Source: Bacillota bacterium
GTDB taxonomy: Bacteria > Bacillota > Clostridia > DSM-8532
Assembly: GCA_023443745.1 (NCBI GenBank)
Contig: JAEZTB010000045.1
Location: 62,001 to 126,000 of the forward strand
DNA length: 64,000 nt
Direction of reading: 5' to 3'
Position numbers and translations under genes: made by a program. Below are positions 1-8,704 of the stretch, piece by piece. The notes below the pieces were generated by a model. It ran no database searches. It was given only the letters and a program-made list of their open reading frames with translations, and had not been told where the DNA came from. Positions within the stretch are counted from its first letter, which is position 1; each line of letters begins with the position of its first letter.

Positions 1-1444
1 CGATAGTTGTTTTAACCCCCACCTTATAAAAGTACATATTGCTGGAGGTTTCCAGGGCTCTTTCAAGGTTGATGTACCCTTGATTTCCTTCAAGGTTGGT
101 AAACATCCTACCACCTATTTCTTCTCGTAATGGGCTGTTTATTTTGGTTTCAGGCGTAATTACACCGCTTTCCAGTGCAGCAACCGCTACCAGTGGCTTA
201 TAAGTGGAACCGGGTGCGTATAGCCCGGAAGTGGCACGATTAAAAGCAGGCCTGTCATTATTCGACCAAAGCTTGTTAATGGCTTCGGCATTGTTCTCAA
301 TAAAAATCCTGGGGTCAAAATCCGGATAGCTGGCCATGGCCAGTACTTCACCGGTATTTACATCGATCACTACTACAGCCCCGGCATTGGCGTCGCCGAA
401 GTTTTTCTTTCCGCCCATCCTTCGGATGCGTTCTATATTCCGCGCCAGGGACTCCACAGCTACCTTTTGAAGCTCAAGGTCAATGGTCAGGTAGAGATTA
501 TTGCCCGGTTCGGCTGCCCTTCTCAGATAGGAGGTGGTGGTTTTGCCGTTCTCGTCCACCTCCCTGAAGGTCTCACCCCTGATACCTCTTAGAATATCCT
601 CGGCACCACGCTCAATACCCGATTTTCCTATGATATCGCTGGCCTCATAAGGAACACTGTCCTCTACCTCTTTAAGCTTTTCATTAAAGCTCTTAAGCTC
701 TTCAGAGTTGATACTTCCCACATAGCCCAGCACGTGGGGTATAAGCTTGGCACTTTCATAGTATTCCCGGTAGGGCTTGATGAAGGTGGTCACACCCCTC
801 AGCTCATTGCTTTTCTCTTCCAGCTCCGACATAGTTTCTACAGTAATATCATCTGCAAGAATTAGCGGATTGCTAATTTGGGGCTGGCTCAGCAAAATTT
901 CATATCGAAGCTGCATGATTTTAAAGGCTTCCTCTTCGGTATAGGATGGGTCGATCTCAAAGGTCTTCTCCCGCATATACTGGAAAGCCTGGCTGGCGGT
1001 AATAATAAATTTTGCGTCCTCATCCTTTTTAACAATCAATTTGATGAACTCGTCGATCTTGTCCATTTTAAACCGGATGGGGTTAATGTCCATAATGTTG
1101 GTCAGCCTACTCTTGATCTTTTTGTTCCCTTTCTCCAGGGTTCTAATAAGCTCCAGGAGCATGCTGTTCTTATCCTTGTGAGGCATGCGGATATCCACGT
1201 ATTGGGCACAATAGCCCATACGGCTTCCTGCAATGGGCACCCCGTTTCTGTCAAAGATATCGCCTCGCTTGGGGTAGACAACACCCTTGGCAGACATGCG
1301 ATAGACTGATTCTTCCTTGTACTTCTGTCCGTTGATAATCTGTATATTGGCAAGATTATAGATAATAGCCACTGCCGCTATGATGACAAAAATCGCTAAT
1401 ATAAGATAACGATCCAGACCTTCATGCTTCTTTTCCTTGTTCAT
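1..1444 (-). CDS. Penicillin-binding protein 2, elongation transpeptidase (3' end outside window)
   Basis: Class B PBP that cross-links peptidoglycan during rod elongation, anchored on the outer face of the membrane. The visible part has a short basic N-terminus, one membrane segment (about residues 11-30), a dimerisation/pedestal region, and then the transpeptidase domain with the catalytic APGSTYK motif (nucleophile serine codon at 206-208). The SSN motif is at bases 38-46. The KTG motif must lie beyond base 1, so the gene is cut by the window edge and not broken. The start ATG (1442-1444) overlaps the mreD stop as ATGA, so it is the last visible gene of the maf-mreB-mreC-mreD operon. Family assignment is firm; whether to name it mrdA or pbpA is open. 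Confidence 0.93.
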   Translation of the reverse strand, partial: MNKEKKHEGLDRYLILAIFVIIAAVAIIYNLANIQIINGQKYKEESVYRMSAKGVVYPKRGDIFDRNGVPIAGSRMGYCAQYVDIRMPHKDKNSMLLELIRTLEKGNKKIKSRLTNIMDINPIRFKMDKIDEFIKLIVKKDEDAKFIITASQAFQYMREKTFEIDPSYTEEEAFKIMQLRYEILLSQPQISNPLILADDITVETMSELEEKSNELRGVTTFIKPYREYYESAKLIPHVLGYVGSINSEELKSFNEKLKEVEDSVPYEASDIIGKSGIERGAEDILRGIRGETFREVDENGKTTTSYLRRAAEPGNNLYLTIDLELQKVAVESLARNIERIRRMGGKKNFGDANAGAVVVIDVNTGEVLAMASYPDFDPRIFIENNAEAINKLWSNNDRPAFNRATSGLYAPGSTYKPLVAVAALESGVITPETKINSPLREEIGGRMFTNLEGNQGYINLERALETSSNMYFYKVGVKTTI

Positions 1445-1962
1445 GACGATAACCTGTTCCTCTTTCTGTCCAATGTGTCAAGTATATTATATACTCCTGA
1501 TATGGGTCTAAATAACGGTAAAATGAGGATGCTGTTATATAGCGCCTCTGGCAGGATAATGGTCGAAAAAATATAGGGTAAATAATGATAACCCCTAAAT
1601 AAAAACATAATGAGAACGAACATTGTTTCAATAACCACTGTCGAAACAAACGTAAAGGTCAGCAGGACCAATAGTTTTTCTCTGTAAAGCTTTTCGTTGA
1701 CAAGAGAGATGGGTACAGTAATCAAAAGGAACAAAAGCGCATACCATCCCAGTGTCTTACCCATCAGAATATCCATGGCAAGACCAAAGAAAAGGCCCAT
1801 CAAAGCACTTTCGACAGGGCTTCTTAAAAGGGCAACAACCACTGTCAGCACAATCAAAAGATTGGGTCTGACAGAGAAAATCTCAATATACTCCAGAAGT
1901 GTGCTTTGAAAAAAAGCAGCTGTCCACACTAAAACAATAGCCGCCATAATCCTATATTTCAT
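1441..1962 (-). CDS. mreD: Rod shape-determining protein MreD
   Basis: Small polytopic membrane protein of the rod complex (elongasome), which links cytoplasmic MreB filaments to MreC and PBP2. At 173 residues it is the usual family length, and it is almost wholly hydrophobic with about five membrane segments. The start is preceded by GAGGGATT, a fair ribosome binding site. It begins 15 bases after the mreC stop and its own stop overlaps the PBP2 start by four bases, which suggests translational coupling. Sequence conservation in this family is low, so the call rests on size, hydropathy and position between mreC and the PBP. Confidence 0.93.
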   Translation of the reverse strand: MKYRIMAAIVLVWTAAFFQSTLLEYIEIFSVRPNLLIVLTVVVALLRSPVESALMGLFFGLAMDILMGKTLGWYALLFLLITVPISLVNEKLYREKLLVLLTFTFVSTVVIETMFVLIMFLFRGYHYLPYIFSTIILPEALYNSILILPLFRPISGVYNILDTLDRKRNRLSS

Positions 1963-1977
1963 AATCCCTCAAAACCC

Positions 1978-2805
1978 TTAGGGCTTTTTCTTCAGCACGA
2001 TCACATCCTCCAGCCTTTTAAAATCAACCACAGGCTGGATAATAGCATAAGAGTCATACTGGCCTTCATTCTTGATAACCTTGACCACCTTGCCGATTAT
2101 AATGCCTTTAGGGTAAATGCCTCCAATGCCGGACGTCTCAACTGTATCGCCCGGCATAACATCAGCTGTTGGGGGTATGTAGTCCGCCCTGCATAACCCT
2201 TTACTACGAAGCTCAACATCGCCTCTAACCACAATGAGATCCCGAGATTTTGAAAGACGAGCGCTCACGGTACTGTCCATATCAATGATGGAAACAACCC
2301 GCGAGGACACAAGCTCAGTCTTGAAAACCCGGCCTACCAGGCCATAGGCTGTAATAACCGGTGAATCCGGAAGGAGCTTGTCTTTACCTCCACGGTTAAT
2401 GGTGAAAACATCAAACCAGTTACCCGGGTCCTTGGCAATAATGCTGGCCCCTATGGGATCATATTCCTCGTACTGATTTTTAAAGTTAAGGGCATCTTTG
2501 AGCTCTTTGTTTTCCTTGGTGAGCTTGTCCAAATCCAATAACTGCTGCTCAAGCTCGCTGATTTTCCTCAATAGCGCTTCATTCTCAGTTTTAGTGGCCT
2601 TCACATCCTCAAAATAACCAAAGAAATCGTTGACCTTCTTTGTCATAAAGGTAAACGCCCGCTGTAAGGGAGCTGCCGGAACACTGACAATATTGCTGAT
2701 GATATTGATTCCGCTTTTTTCACTATAGGACACGGCCGCAAGTGCGAGCAGGAGTATAACAGTCATAACAAGAATAAAGATCTTGTTTGTAAAAATCCTT
2801 CGCAA
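1978..2805 (-). CDS. mreC: Rod shape-determining protein MreC
   Basis: Bitopic protein of the rod complex: a short cytoplasmic tail, one membrane segment (about residues 8-28), a coiled coil (roughly 60-100, heptads rich in L, E and K) and a periplasm-side beta domain that bridges MreD/MreB to PBP2. The reading frame can be extended to a GTG at 2826, but no ribosome binding site precedes it. A strong AAGGGGG sits 8 bases before an in-frame TTG at 2803-2805, so I place the start there (275 residues). It follows mreB by about 40 bases in the same operon. Confidence 0.94.
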   Translation of the reverse strand: MRRIFTNKIFILVMTVILLLALAAVSYSEKSGINIISNIVSVPAAPLQRAFTFMTKKVNDFFGYFEDVKATKTENEALLRKISELEQQLLDLDKLTKENKELKDALNFKNQYEEYDPIGASIIAKDPGNWFDVFTINRGGKDKLLPDSPVITAYGLVGRVFKTELVSSRVVSIIDMDSTVSARLSKSRDLIVVRGDVELRSKGLCRADYIPPTADVMPGDTVETSGIGGIYPKGIIIGKVVKVIKNEGQYDSYAIIQPVVDFKRLEDVIVLKKKP

Positions 2806-2844
2806 AAACGAGTCCCCCTTATGCACTTGTTCATCATGCTCTCA

Positions 2845-3864
2845 CTATCTTCTTTTTGAGGACAAGAGCACATTGCTTAAAGTGTCGATTTCTTCCAAAA
2901 CTTTTCCTGTTCCTAAAACGACGCAATCCAAGGGCTGTTCGGCAATAAATACAGGAATACCTGTCTCTTCACTGATGAGCTTATCCAGGCCCTTTAACAA
3001 AGCACCTCCGCCGGCAAGCATAATACCGCGTTCCATAATATCCGCAGCCAACTCAGGAGGTGTTTTCTCCAGAGTATACTTAATGGAATCTACCACGGAG
3101 TTGATGGGTTCCCTTAAGGCTTCACGAATCTCCATACTGGAGATGGAAAGCTCCTTGGGTAAACCCGTTACCAGATCACGGCCGCTGATGGTATAGGTCT
3201 CTTCTTCCTCAAGGGGGTAGGCTGAACCGATGGTAAGCTTAATGCCTTCGGCTGTTCTTTCACCAATCATCAGATTGTATTCCTTCTTGATGTAGTGAAT
3301 GATGGCGTCATCGAACTCATCGCCTGCAATTCTCAAGGAACGGCTTACAACAACGCCTCCCAGGGAAATAACCGCAACCTCGCTGGTTCCTCCTCCGATG
3401 TCCACTACCATACTACCGGATGGTTCCTCAACCGGAAGGCCCGCACCAATAGCTGATGCCATGGGTTCTTCAATCAAAAATGCCTCTTTGGCGCCTGCCG
3501 ACATGGCTGAATCTACCACTGCTCTTTTTTCAACCTCTGTGACTCCCGAGGGAACACAGATAATAACGCGGGGTTTGGAAAGGGGGCTGTTACCCACAGC
3601 CTTTCTTATAAAATACTTAAGCATGCCCTGAGTGGTTTCAAAGTCTGCTATGACGCCATCCTTAAGAGGACGAATGGCTGTGATATTACCCGGGGTTCTA
3701 CCGATCATTTGCTTTGCATCATTACCTACTGCCAAAACCTGTCCTGTATGATTATTAACGGCTACAACCGATGGTTCCCGTAAAATAACACCCTTGCCCT
3801 TAAGATAAACCAAGGTATTGGCTGTTCCTAAATCAATTCCGATTTCCTTTGAAAAAAGTGCCAT
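2845..3864 (-). CDS. mreB: Rod shape-determining protein MreB (actin-like)
   Basis: Bacterial actin that forms membrane-associated filaments guiding cell-wall synthesis. The N-terminus shows the phosphate-1 loop GIDLGTANTLVYLKG. The phosphate-2 loop reads VVDIGGGTSEVAV and the adenosine motif LAGGGALLKGLD. At 339 residues it is full length. The open frame runs upstream to 4122 through maf antisense sequence, but AAGAAGGAGAAATACG directly before ATG 3864 fixes the start. This is one of two MreB-family genes in the window; the other, at 16.5-17.6 kb, is Mbl-like. Confidence 0.97.
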   Translation of the reverse strand: MALFSKEIGIDLGTANTLVYLKGKGVILREPSVVAVNNHTGQVLAVGNDAKQMIGRTPGNITAIRPLKDGVIADFETTQGMLKYFIRKAVGNSPLSKPRVIICVPSGVTEVEKRAVVDSAMSAGAKEAFLIEEPMASAIGAGLPVEEPSGSMVVDIGGGTSEVAVISLGGVVVSRSLRIAGDEFDDAIIHYIKKEYNLMIGERTAEGIKLTIGSAYPLEEEETYTISGRDLVTGLPKELSISSMEIREALREPINSVVDSIKYTLEKTPPELAADIMERGIMLAGGGALLKGLDKLISEETGIPVFIAEQPLDCVVLGTGKVLEEIDTLSNVLLSSKRR

Positions 3865-3940
3865 TTTCGTATTTCTCCTTCTTATGTTGATCTGACATAC
3901 TATATTATGCCATCCTTCGAAAAAACTATATCCATATCCG

Positions 3941-4540
3941 TTACATCCAAGAAAATACCCCATAGCCTTCCTGTTCCAGCATCCGAGACAGTCTGAACAA
4001 GGGAAGGCCCATGACATTGAAATAGCATCCCTCAATCCGTTCCACCATAAGGCTGCCAAAGCCCTGGACAGCATAGCTTCCGGCCTTGTCGAAAGGTTCA
4101 CCTGTGTTAATATAGCGATCAAGTAAATCCTTGGAGTAAGCCGCCATCTTAACCCGCGTCACTTCTATCCCGCTTTTGGCTGTAAGGTCGCGAACCCGGA
4201 CCAGAGTCAGCCCAGTTATTACCTCATGCCAACGATTTTCCAAAAGCTTTAGCATGGCTTCTGCATCATCACGGTTTTTGGGTTTTCCGAGAAGATGCCC
4301 ATCAATACCCACAACCGTGTCGGCACCAATAACAAAAGTATCGTTATGGCTCGTTTCCCTAATTTTTTCGGCTATTAACAAGGCCTTTTGTCGTGACATT
4401 TCCAAGGCGTATTTCCCAGCATCGAAGAAGCCTGTTGAATCTTCATCAATATTGGCGGGCATAATATCAAATTCAAACCCGACCTGCTTCAAGAGTTCTA
4501 TTCTACGGGGTGAAGCCGATGCCAGCACGAGTTTTAGCAT
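3941..4540 (-). CDS. maf: Maf family nucleoside triphosphate pyrophosphatase
   Basis: House-cleaning pyrophosphatase that hydrolyses non-canonical or modified nucleoside triphosphates (dTTP/UTP-type Maf) and is linked to septum formation. The SASPRR motif at residues 8-13 and the internal GADTVV and GKP segments are the family signatures, and 199 residues is the normal size. The ribosome binding site is AGAGGT 5 bases before ATG. It is first in the maf-mreB-mreC-mreD-pbp2 operon. In many Firmicutes radC lies between maf and mreB; here it is absent and the gap is 76 bases. Confidence 0.95.
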   Translation of the reverse strand: MLKLVLASASPRRIELLKQVGFEFDIMPANIDEDSTGFFDAGKYALEMSRQKALLIAEKIRETSHNDTFVIGADTVVGIDGHLLGKPKNRDDAEAMLKLLENRWHEVITGLTLVRVRDLTAKSGIEVTRVKMAAYSKDLLDRYINTGEPFDKAGSYAVQGFGSLMVERIEGCYFNVMGLPLFRLSRMLEQEGYGVFSWM

Positions 4541-4583
4541 GATGTACCTCTTAATGGTTTATTTCCTCACCTGGTGTGAACAT

Positions 4584-4601
4584 TTGCTGTATAAACAGCA
4601 A
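4584..4601. promoter_or_regulatory. Perfect inverted repeat in the maf leader
   Basis: The site TTGCTG-N6-CAGCAA is a perfect dyad about 45 bases upstream of maf, just downstream (on the minus strand) of a TATAAT-like hexamer. It could be an operator or a small RNA hairpin. Only the symmetry is seen; no cognate protein can be named. Confidence 0.35.
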
Positions 4602-4691
4602 GTCCCATATTAAATTATACACGTTCACGGTGTGGTATGGAATATAAAAATGTGTTACTTTCAACTATAGTGATAATTTGTTACTTCTCAA

Positions 4692-4720
4692 TTGACGATA
4701 CTATAAGTATAATATATATT
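4692..4720 (+). promoter_or_regulatory. Sigma-A-type promoter of mecA
   Basis: TTGACG (4692-4697), 17-base spacer, TATATT (4715-4720). It is the best vegetative promoter match between maf and mecA and lies about 80 bases before the mecA start. A short GC-rich hairpin (GGCCG/CGGCC, 4758-4775) follows in the leader. Confidence 0.65.
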
Positions 4721-4799
4721 AAGGATGTCCAGAAAGGGCTGGTTAAATAACTGATTAGGCCGTTTTTTCCCGGCCCGGACTTAGAAAAGGAATAAAATC

Positions 4800-5423
4800 A
4801 TGAAAATTGAACGAGTCGGCGAAAACAAGATAAGAATTTTCGTATCCTACGACGATCTGGAAGAGCGAGATATCGATCTGGATGCGTTTAACTATAACTC
4901 GCCTGAAACACAGGAGCTTTTCTGGGATCTCATGGAACAGGCAGAGATTGAGCTTGGCTTTGAGGCGCAGGAGTCCCAGCTTTGTATAGAAGCCGTGTCC
5001 GACGTGGAGCACGGTTTTGTTATAACTATTACCCGGATGGAAGAGGAAAACGAGTTTGAATCCATTCAGAAGTTCATCAAGAACCGTTACAGAAAAAAGG
5101 ATCTTGCCATAAAAAAGAAAACAGCTTCTGTTTGTTCAACCATGTTGATTTACGCGGTCGAAGGCTTTGACGACTTATCTTCCCTCTGCACCATTATTAG
5201 TCCTCTGTTTAAAGGCAGAAGCAAGGTTTATAACCTGGACGACACTTACTATCTGGTGCTCTCGTCCATTGAAGGTAATGTGGTCAATCAGAATCAGTTT
5301 GACAGTATTTTAAGCGAGTATGCAGATAAGATGCCCAATGTTGATTTCTTTGAGGGCTATCTGAACGAATATGGCAAATGCCTCGTTTCTGAAAATGCTA
5401 TTTCCTTCTTCGCCAATCTTTAG
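4800..5423 (+). CDS. mecA: Adaptor protein MecA
   Basis: Adaptor that delivers substrates such as ComK to the ClpC/ClpP protease in Bacillus. The N-terminal substrate-binding region begins MKIERVGENKIRIFVSYDDL, followed by the conserved NSPETQELFWDLMEQA block and an acidic linker. The C-terminal ClpC-binding domain spans about residues 110-207. At 207 residues it is of normal size for the family. The ribosome binding site is AAAAGGA 8 bases before ATG. It is monocistronic, divergent from maf and convergent with galU, with a terminator hairpin right behind it. Confidence 0.93.
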   Translation: MKIERVGENKIRIFVSYDDLEERDIDLDAFNYNSPETQELFWDLMEQAEIELGFEAQESQLCIEAVSDVEHGFVITITRMEEENEFESIQKFIKNRYRKKDLAIKKKTASVCSTMLIYAVEGFDDLSSLCTIISPLFKGRSKVYNLDDTYYLVLSSIEGNVVNQNQFDSILSEYADKMPNVDFFEGYLNEYGKCLVSENAISFFANL

Positions 5424-5507
5424 GTTGGAAATGCTTTCCAGAGCATGTTGTGGGATGTCAATCGAGTGATGACTGTTAACTGGCCTCCCATGTCAAGGAT
5501 ATGACAA

Positions 5508-5541
5508 AAGGGACGGGGTTATTATACCTCATCCCTTTATT
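5508..5541. terminator. Bidirectional terminator hairpin between mecA and galU
   Basis: Imperfect stem AAAGGGACGGGG against CTCATCCCTTT with a 9-base loop and short A/T runs on both sides. It lies between convergent mecA and galU, so it can serve both. A second perfect stem, TCCTTATCA-N5-TGATAAGGA, follows at 5544-5566. Confidence 0.6.
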
Positions 5542-5563
5542 GATCCTTATCATCTCTTGATAA

Positions 5564-5638
5564 GGAACAGCTAAATAATATAACCCGATTTTCGGAAAAT
5601 AGCCGCCTCAAAATTGGGAATTTATTATTTGGCTGTTC
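5564..5638. repeat. Long inverted repeat spanning the galU 3' end
   Basis: GGAACAGCTAAATAATA at 5564-5580 is matched by its near reverse complement at 5620-5638, which includes the last codons and stop of galU. The loop is about 40 bases and holds GATTTTCGGAAAATAG. The arms agree at 17 of 19 positions. It may be an RNA structure that protects or ends the galU transcript. Confidence 0.5.
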
Positions 5639-6503
5639 CTAACTGCAAAAGTTCTCTCAAATAAGCCTCAAATTCAGTGCGCAAATCCTCACGTTTAAGT
5701 GCAAACTCTACAGTTGCCTGCAGAAAGCCCAGTTTATTACCAACATCATACCGCCTACCGATAAAATCATAGGCATACATGGGCTCAACTCTGGCTAAAT
5801 CACACAATGAATCGGTTAATTGAATTTCACCGTTTTTACCGGGTTGGGCGTTTTCAAGATAGCGGAAAATGGTAGGTGTAATAATGTAACGGCCCAGAAT
5901 GGCAAGATTGGAAGGTGCCTGTTCTTTGTCGGGCTTTTCCACAAGGGTTTTCACCTTGAAGATTCTGTCGTCCACCTGTTTTCCCGCAACAATACCATAC
6001 TTGGAGACATCATCCATAGCCACATGCTGCACACCTAAAATGGAGGTGCGGTATTCGTCATAGGTATCGATCATCTGCTTCAGGCATGGAACCTCTGAAT
6101 CCACAATGTCGTCCCCTAATAGCACAGCAAAGGGTTCATTTCCGATAAAGGCCTTGGCGCAATGAATGGCATGGCCCAGCCCCTTAGCCTCCTTTTGGCG
6201 TATATAATGAATGTCAACCAGGTTTGCTATCTGACGGACCTGGGCTAAAAGCTCCTCCTGGCCCTTCTTTCGCAGCTCCTCTTCAAGCTCCAGGGACCGA
6301 TCAAAATGATCTTCGATGGCGCGTTTTCCACGGCCTGTAATAATGAGTATGTCTTCAATTCCCGAAGCGATAGCCTCTTCAATAATATATTGAATGGTAG
6401 GCTTGTCCACAATGGGCAGCATCTCTTTCGGCTGCGCCTTGGTTGCCGGTAAAAACCGAGTTCCCAAACCTGCTGCAGGGATAATGGCTTTACGTACCTT
6501 CAT
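5625..6503 (-). CDS. galU: UTP-glucose-1-phosphate uridylyltransferase
   Basis: Makes UDP-glucose from UTP and glucose 1-phosphate, feeding cell-envelope glycans. The N-terminal nucleotide-binding signature GLGTRFLPATKAQPKEM is intact, followed by the LLGDDIVD metal-binding segment and VEKP. At 292 residues it is full length. The ribosome binding site AAAAGGAG lies 9 bases before ATG. The gene stands 25 bases downstream of recR on the same strand and may be read with ybaB-recR. gtaB is the Bacillus name for the same enzyme. Confidence 0.95.
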   Translation of the reverse strand: MKVRKAIIPAAGLGTRFLPATKAQPKEMLPIVDKPTIQYIIEEAIASGIEDILIITGRGKRAIEDHFDRSLELEEELRKKGQEELLAQVRQIANLVDIHYIRQKEAKGLGHAIHCAKAFIGNEPFAVLLGDDIVDSEVPCLKQMIDTYDEYRTSILGVQHVAMDDVSKYGIVAGKQVDDRIFKVKTLVEKPDKEQAPSNLAILGRYIITPTIFRYLENAQPGKNGEIQLTDSLCDLARVEPMYAYDFIGRRYDVGNKLGFLQATVEFALKREDLRTEFEAYLRELLQLGTAK

Positions 6504-6528
6504 GACTTTTCCGCTCCTTTTCCCATTT

Positions 6529-7128
6529 TTAGATTTCTCTTCGGCCTTCCAAAGATTTATACAGCGTCACCTCGTCAGCGTACTCCAAATCACCGCCAAC
6601 GGCTATACCCTGGGCAATACGGGTGGTTTTGACGCCCATGGGCTTTAAAATTTTGGAAATATAAACAGCCGTAGCTTCCCCTTCCACATTGGGGTTGGTG
6701 GCAAGAATGACTTCAGATACCTGACCATGGGCTACACGCTTAATAAGGGATTTTATGTTGATATCATCAGGCCCTGTGCCGTCCAGGGGGGATATAAGGC
6801 CATTGAGAACATGATACAAGCCCTTAAACTCCCTGACTCTTTCCATAGCCACCACGTCCCTTGGGCTCTGTACCACACAGATAACCCCATGATCCCGCTT
6901 ATTGGACCCACAAATACGGCAGGGATCCGTGTCGGTGAGGTTGCCGCATATGGAGCAGGCAATGGTTTTACGCTTGGCTTCAACAAGAGCCTTGGCAAAC
7001 CCCACCACCCTGTCCTCGGATAAATTCAACACATGAAAAGCAAGCCGCTGGGCGGTCTTTCGACCGATACCCGGCAGCTTCTCAAATTCTTCAATCAATC
7101 TTTGAACTGGTAATGCAAAGTAATCCAT
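6529..7128 (-). CDS. recR: Recombination mediator protein RecR
   Basis: DNA-binding clamp-like protein that works with RecO/RecF to load RecA at gaps. Visible in order: helix-hairpin-helix KLPGIGRKTAQRLAFH (residues 18-33), a four-cysteine zinc finger (CSICGNLTDTDPCRICG), a Toprim domain (VICVVQSPRDVVAMERV) and a Walker-B-like C-terminal segment. It is full length at 199 residues. Its ATG abuts the ybaB stop (TAAATG), so the pair is translationally coupled. Confidence 0.97.
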   Translation of the reverse strand: MDYFALPVQRLIEEFEKLPGIGRKTAQRLAFHVLNLSEDRVVGFAKALVEAKRKTIACSICGNLTDTDPCRICGSNKRDHGVICVVQSPRDVVAMERVREFKGLYHVLNGLISPLDGTGPDDINIKSLIKRVAHGQVSEVILATNPNVEGEATAVYISKILKPMGVKTTRIAQGIAVGGDLEYADEVTLYKSLEGRREI

Positions 7129-7479
7129 TTAGAATAATCCCGGTATATTCCCCAGGCCCCCGGCTAGTCCTCCCATGGTACTCTTTGCAAGCTCATCGGC
7201 CTGCCTCAGAGCTTCGTTGACGGCTGCCAGAACCATATCCTGCAATGTCTCCACATCATCGGGATCTACCGCTTCCTTGGAAATACGGATTTCTTTGATT
7301 TCTTTAGCACCTGTAGCTACTACCGTGACTGCTCCGCCGCCGACGGTTGCCTCTACTGTCTTCTCCGCAAGCTCTTCCTGCGCTTTGACCATATCCTGCT
7401 GCATCTTCTGGGCCTGCTTCATAAGGTTCCCTATATTTCCCATTCCGCCCATACCACCGGGGAATCCATGCTTCGCCAT
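7129..7479 (-). CDS. YbaB/EbfC family nucleoid-associated protein
   Basis: Small dimeric DNA-binding protein that almost always precedes recR. The N-terminus is Gly/Met-rich (GFPGGMGGMGN). The central KMQQDMVKAQEELAEKTVEA helix and the GGGAVTVVATG strand pair are typical of the fold. At 116 residues it has the usual size. The ribosome binding site is AAGGAG. In most Firmicutes dnaX lies directly upstream; here the upstream 245 bases hold a duplicated repeat unit and no dnaX. Confidence 0.93.
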   Translation of the reverse strand: MAKHGFPGGMGGMGNIGNLMKQAQKMQQDMVKAQEELAEKTVEATVGGGAVTVVATGAKEIKEIRISKEAVDPDDVETLQDMVLAAVNEALRQADELAKSTMGGLAGGLGNIPGLF

Positions 7480-7520
7480 ATCAAATTCTCTCCTTATCAG
7501 TATTCATTTAGGATACTGCT

Positions 7521-7695
7521 ATCATTATAACATGAAATGTTTCAATGCCTTCGATAATCGCATGAAATTTTTAATTTCGTTAACGGGTGAGGTTATTATA
7601 ACATAAGGTAATGCTATTATAACACGGAGTGTTTCAATAACTCGGCACCTGTTCGAAATCTTGATTTCGGTAACAGGTGATGTTATTATAATTCA
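7521..7695. repeat. Tandem pair of about 90-base imperfect repeat units with hairpins
   Basis: Unit A (about 7521-7604) and unit B (about 7613-7695) share ATTATAAC, TGTTTCAAT, a GAAAT-ATTTC mini-hairpin and a TAACRGGTGA-KGTTATTATAA block in the same order, offset by 90-92 bases. Unit B also forms a long stem: CACCTGTT/AACAGGTG (7646-7653 with 7672-7679), continued by CGAAAT/ATTTCG. There is no open reading frame. It fills most of the gap between the ROK kinase gene and ybaB. Confidence 0.7.
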
Positions 7696-7724
7696 TTTTC
7701 GCAATAGTATTCAATAGTTTAAGC

Positions 7725-8693
7725 TCATATCCCCAGCGTCTCGGCTATCAAGGCTCGGGCCCCATATAGGACGGCATCGTCCTTGAGGGCCGAGGCTTTA
7801 ATCTCAACCTGGGACAGCATGGTGGGCCAGGTGAAGTCTGAAATATAGCGGATAAACAGGTCCATTACCTCTTCTTCCAGAGCTTCCAAAACACCGCCGC
7901 CCAAAACCAGCACCTGAGGATTAAGGATATTGATTAGGTTACCGGCCCCTGCGGCCAGATAATACACTGAACGCTTCAAAGCAGTCAGAGCTAATTTATC
8001 CCCCTCTTTAACCGCCTTCTTCAGAATGCTGCTCTTAATAACCCCATCCTTCTCAAGTATGGAAGGTGAAAGAGTAGAAGATATGCCTCTTTGAAGTCCG
8101 GCTTTTATTTCCCGGGTCATGGCAATTTTACTGGAATAGGCCTCCAGGCAGCCTCTTTGCCCACAATTGCACAATGGCCCCTCAGTATTCAGGGTGATGT
8201 GTCCAACCTCGGCTCCCGAAAATTTTGACCCTGTAAAGAGCTTATTATCAATGATAATCCCGCCACCTATACCTGTACCCACGAACAGACCCAAGGCATG
8301 GCTGAAGCCTCTGGCGGCCCCATACTTCCATTCACCCAGCATTCCCACATTAACATCATTGCCCATCACAAAAGGCACCTTAAAAACCTCTTGGAGGATC
8401 TGGCCCAGTGGATGGTTCTTCCATTGAATGTTTGGAGCGTATAGGATAACCCCTTTACCTGTATCAATTATGCCCGGCACACCTGCGCCAATAGCCTTAA
8501 GCTCCTTTGGGTCTGTCCGGGATTCAGTCAAAAGCTTATCAATGACTTCCTTTATCCTATTGTCCACAGCTTCAGCACCCTGCTCAGGCTTGGTTTTCTG
8601 CTTGACCCTGCAAAGGATGTGATTCTTCTCATCAAAAATAGCTCCGAGTATCTTGCTGCCGCCTATATCCAGGCAAATAATGCGTTGCCCCAT
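7725..8693 (-). CDS. ROK family sugar kinase (glucokinase-like)
   Basis: Phosphorylates glucose or a related hexose with ATP. The N-terminal phosphate loop is CLDIGGSKILGAIFD. The catalytic Asp lies in MGNDVNVG, and the ROK zinc site is CNCGQRGCLE, preceded by the conserved GHITLN histidine. No N-terminal helix-turn-helix is present, which argues for an enzyme and not a NagC/XylR-type repressor. The frame opens further upstream, but GGAGGG 4 bases before ATG 8693 sets the start (322 residues). It lies 11 bases after the glycosidase-like gene, so the two are probably co-transcribed. Confidence 0.88.
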   Translation of the reverse strand: MGQRIICLDIGGSKILGAIFDEKNHILCRVKQKTKPEQGAEAVDNRIKEVIDKLLTESRTDPKELKAIGAGVPGIIDTGKGVILYAPNIQWKNHPLGQILQEVFKVPFVMGNDVNVGMLGEWKYGAARGFSHALGLFVGTGIGGGIIIDNKLFTGSKFSGAEVGHITLNTEGPLCNCGQRGCLEAYSSKIAMTREIKAGLQRGISSTLSPSILEKDGVIKSSILKKAVKEGDKLALTALKRSVYYLAAGAGNLINILNPQVLVLGGGVLEALEEEVMDLFIRYISDFTWPTMLSQVEIKASALKDDAVLYGARALIAETLGI

Positions 8694-8704
8694 GTCACCC
8701 TCCA

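Noticed and set aside
2845..4122. N-terminally extended MreB starting at 4122
   Set aside because: The extra 86 codons run antisense through the maf end and lack a ribosome binding site; the family start at 3864 has a strong one.
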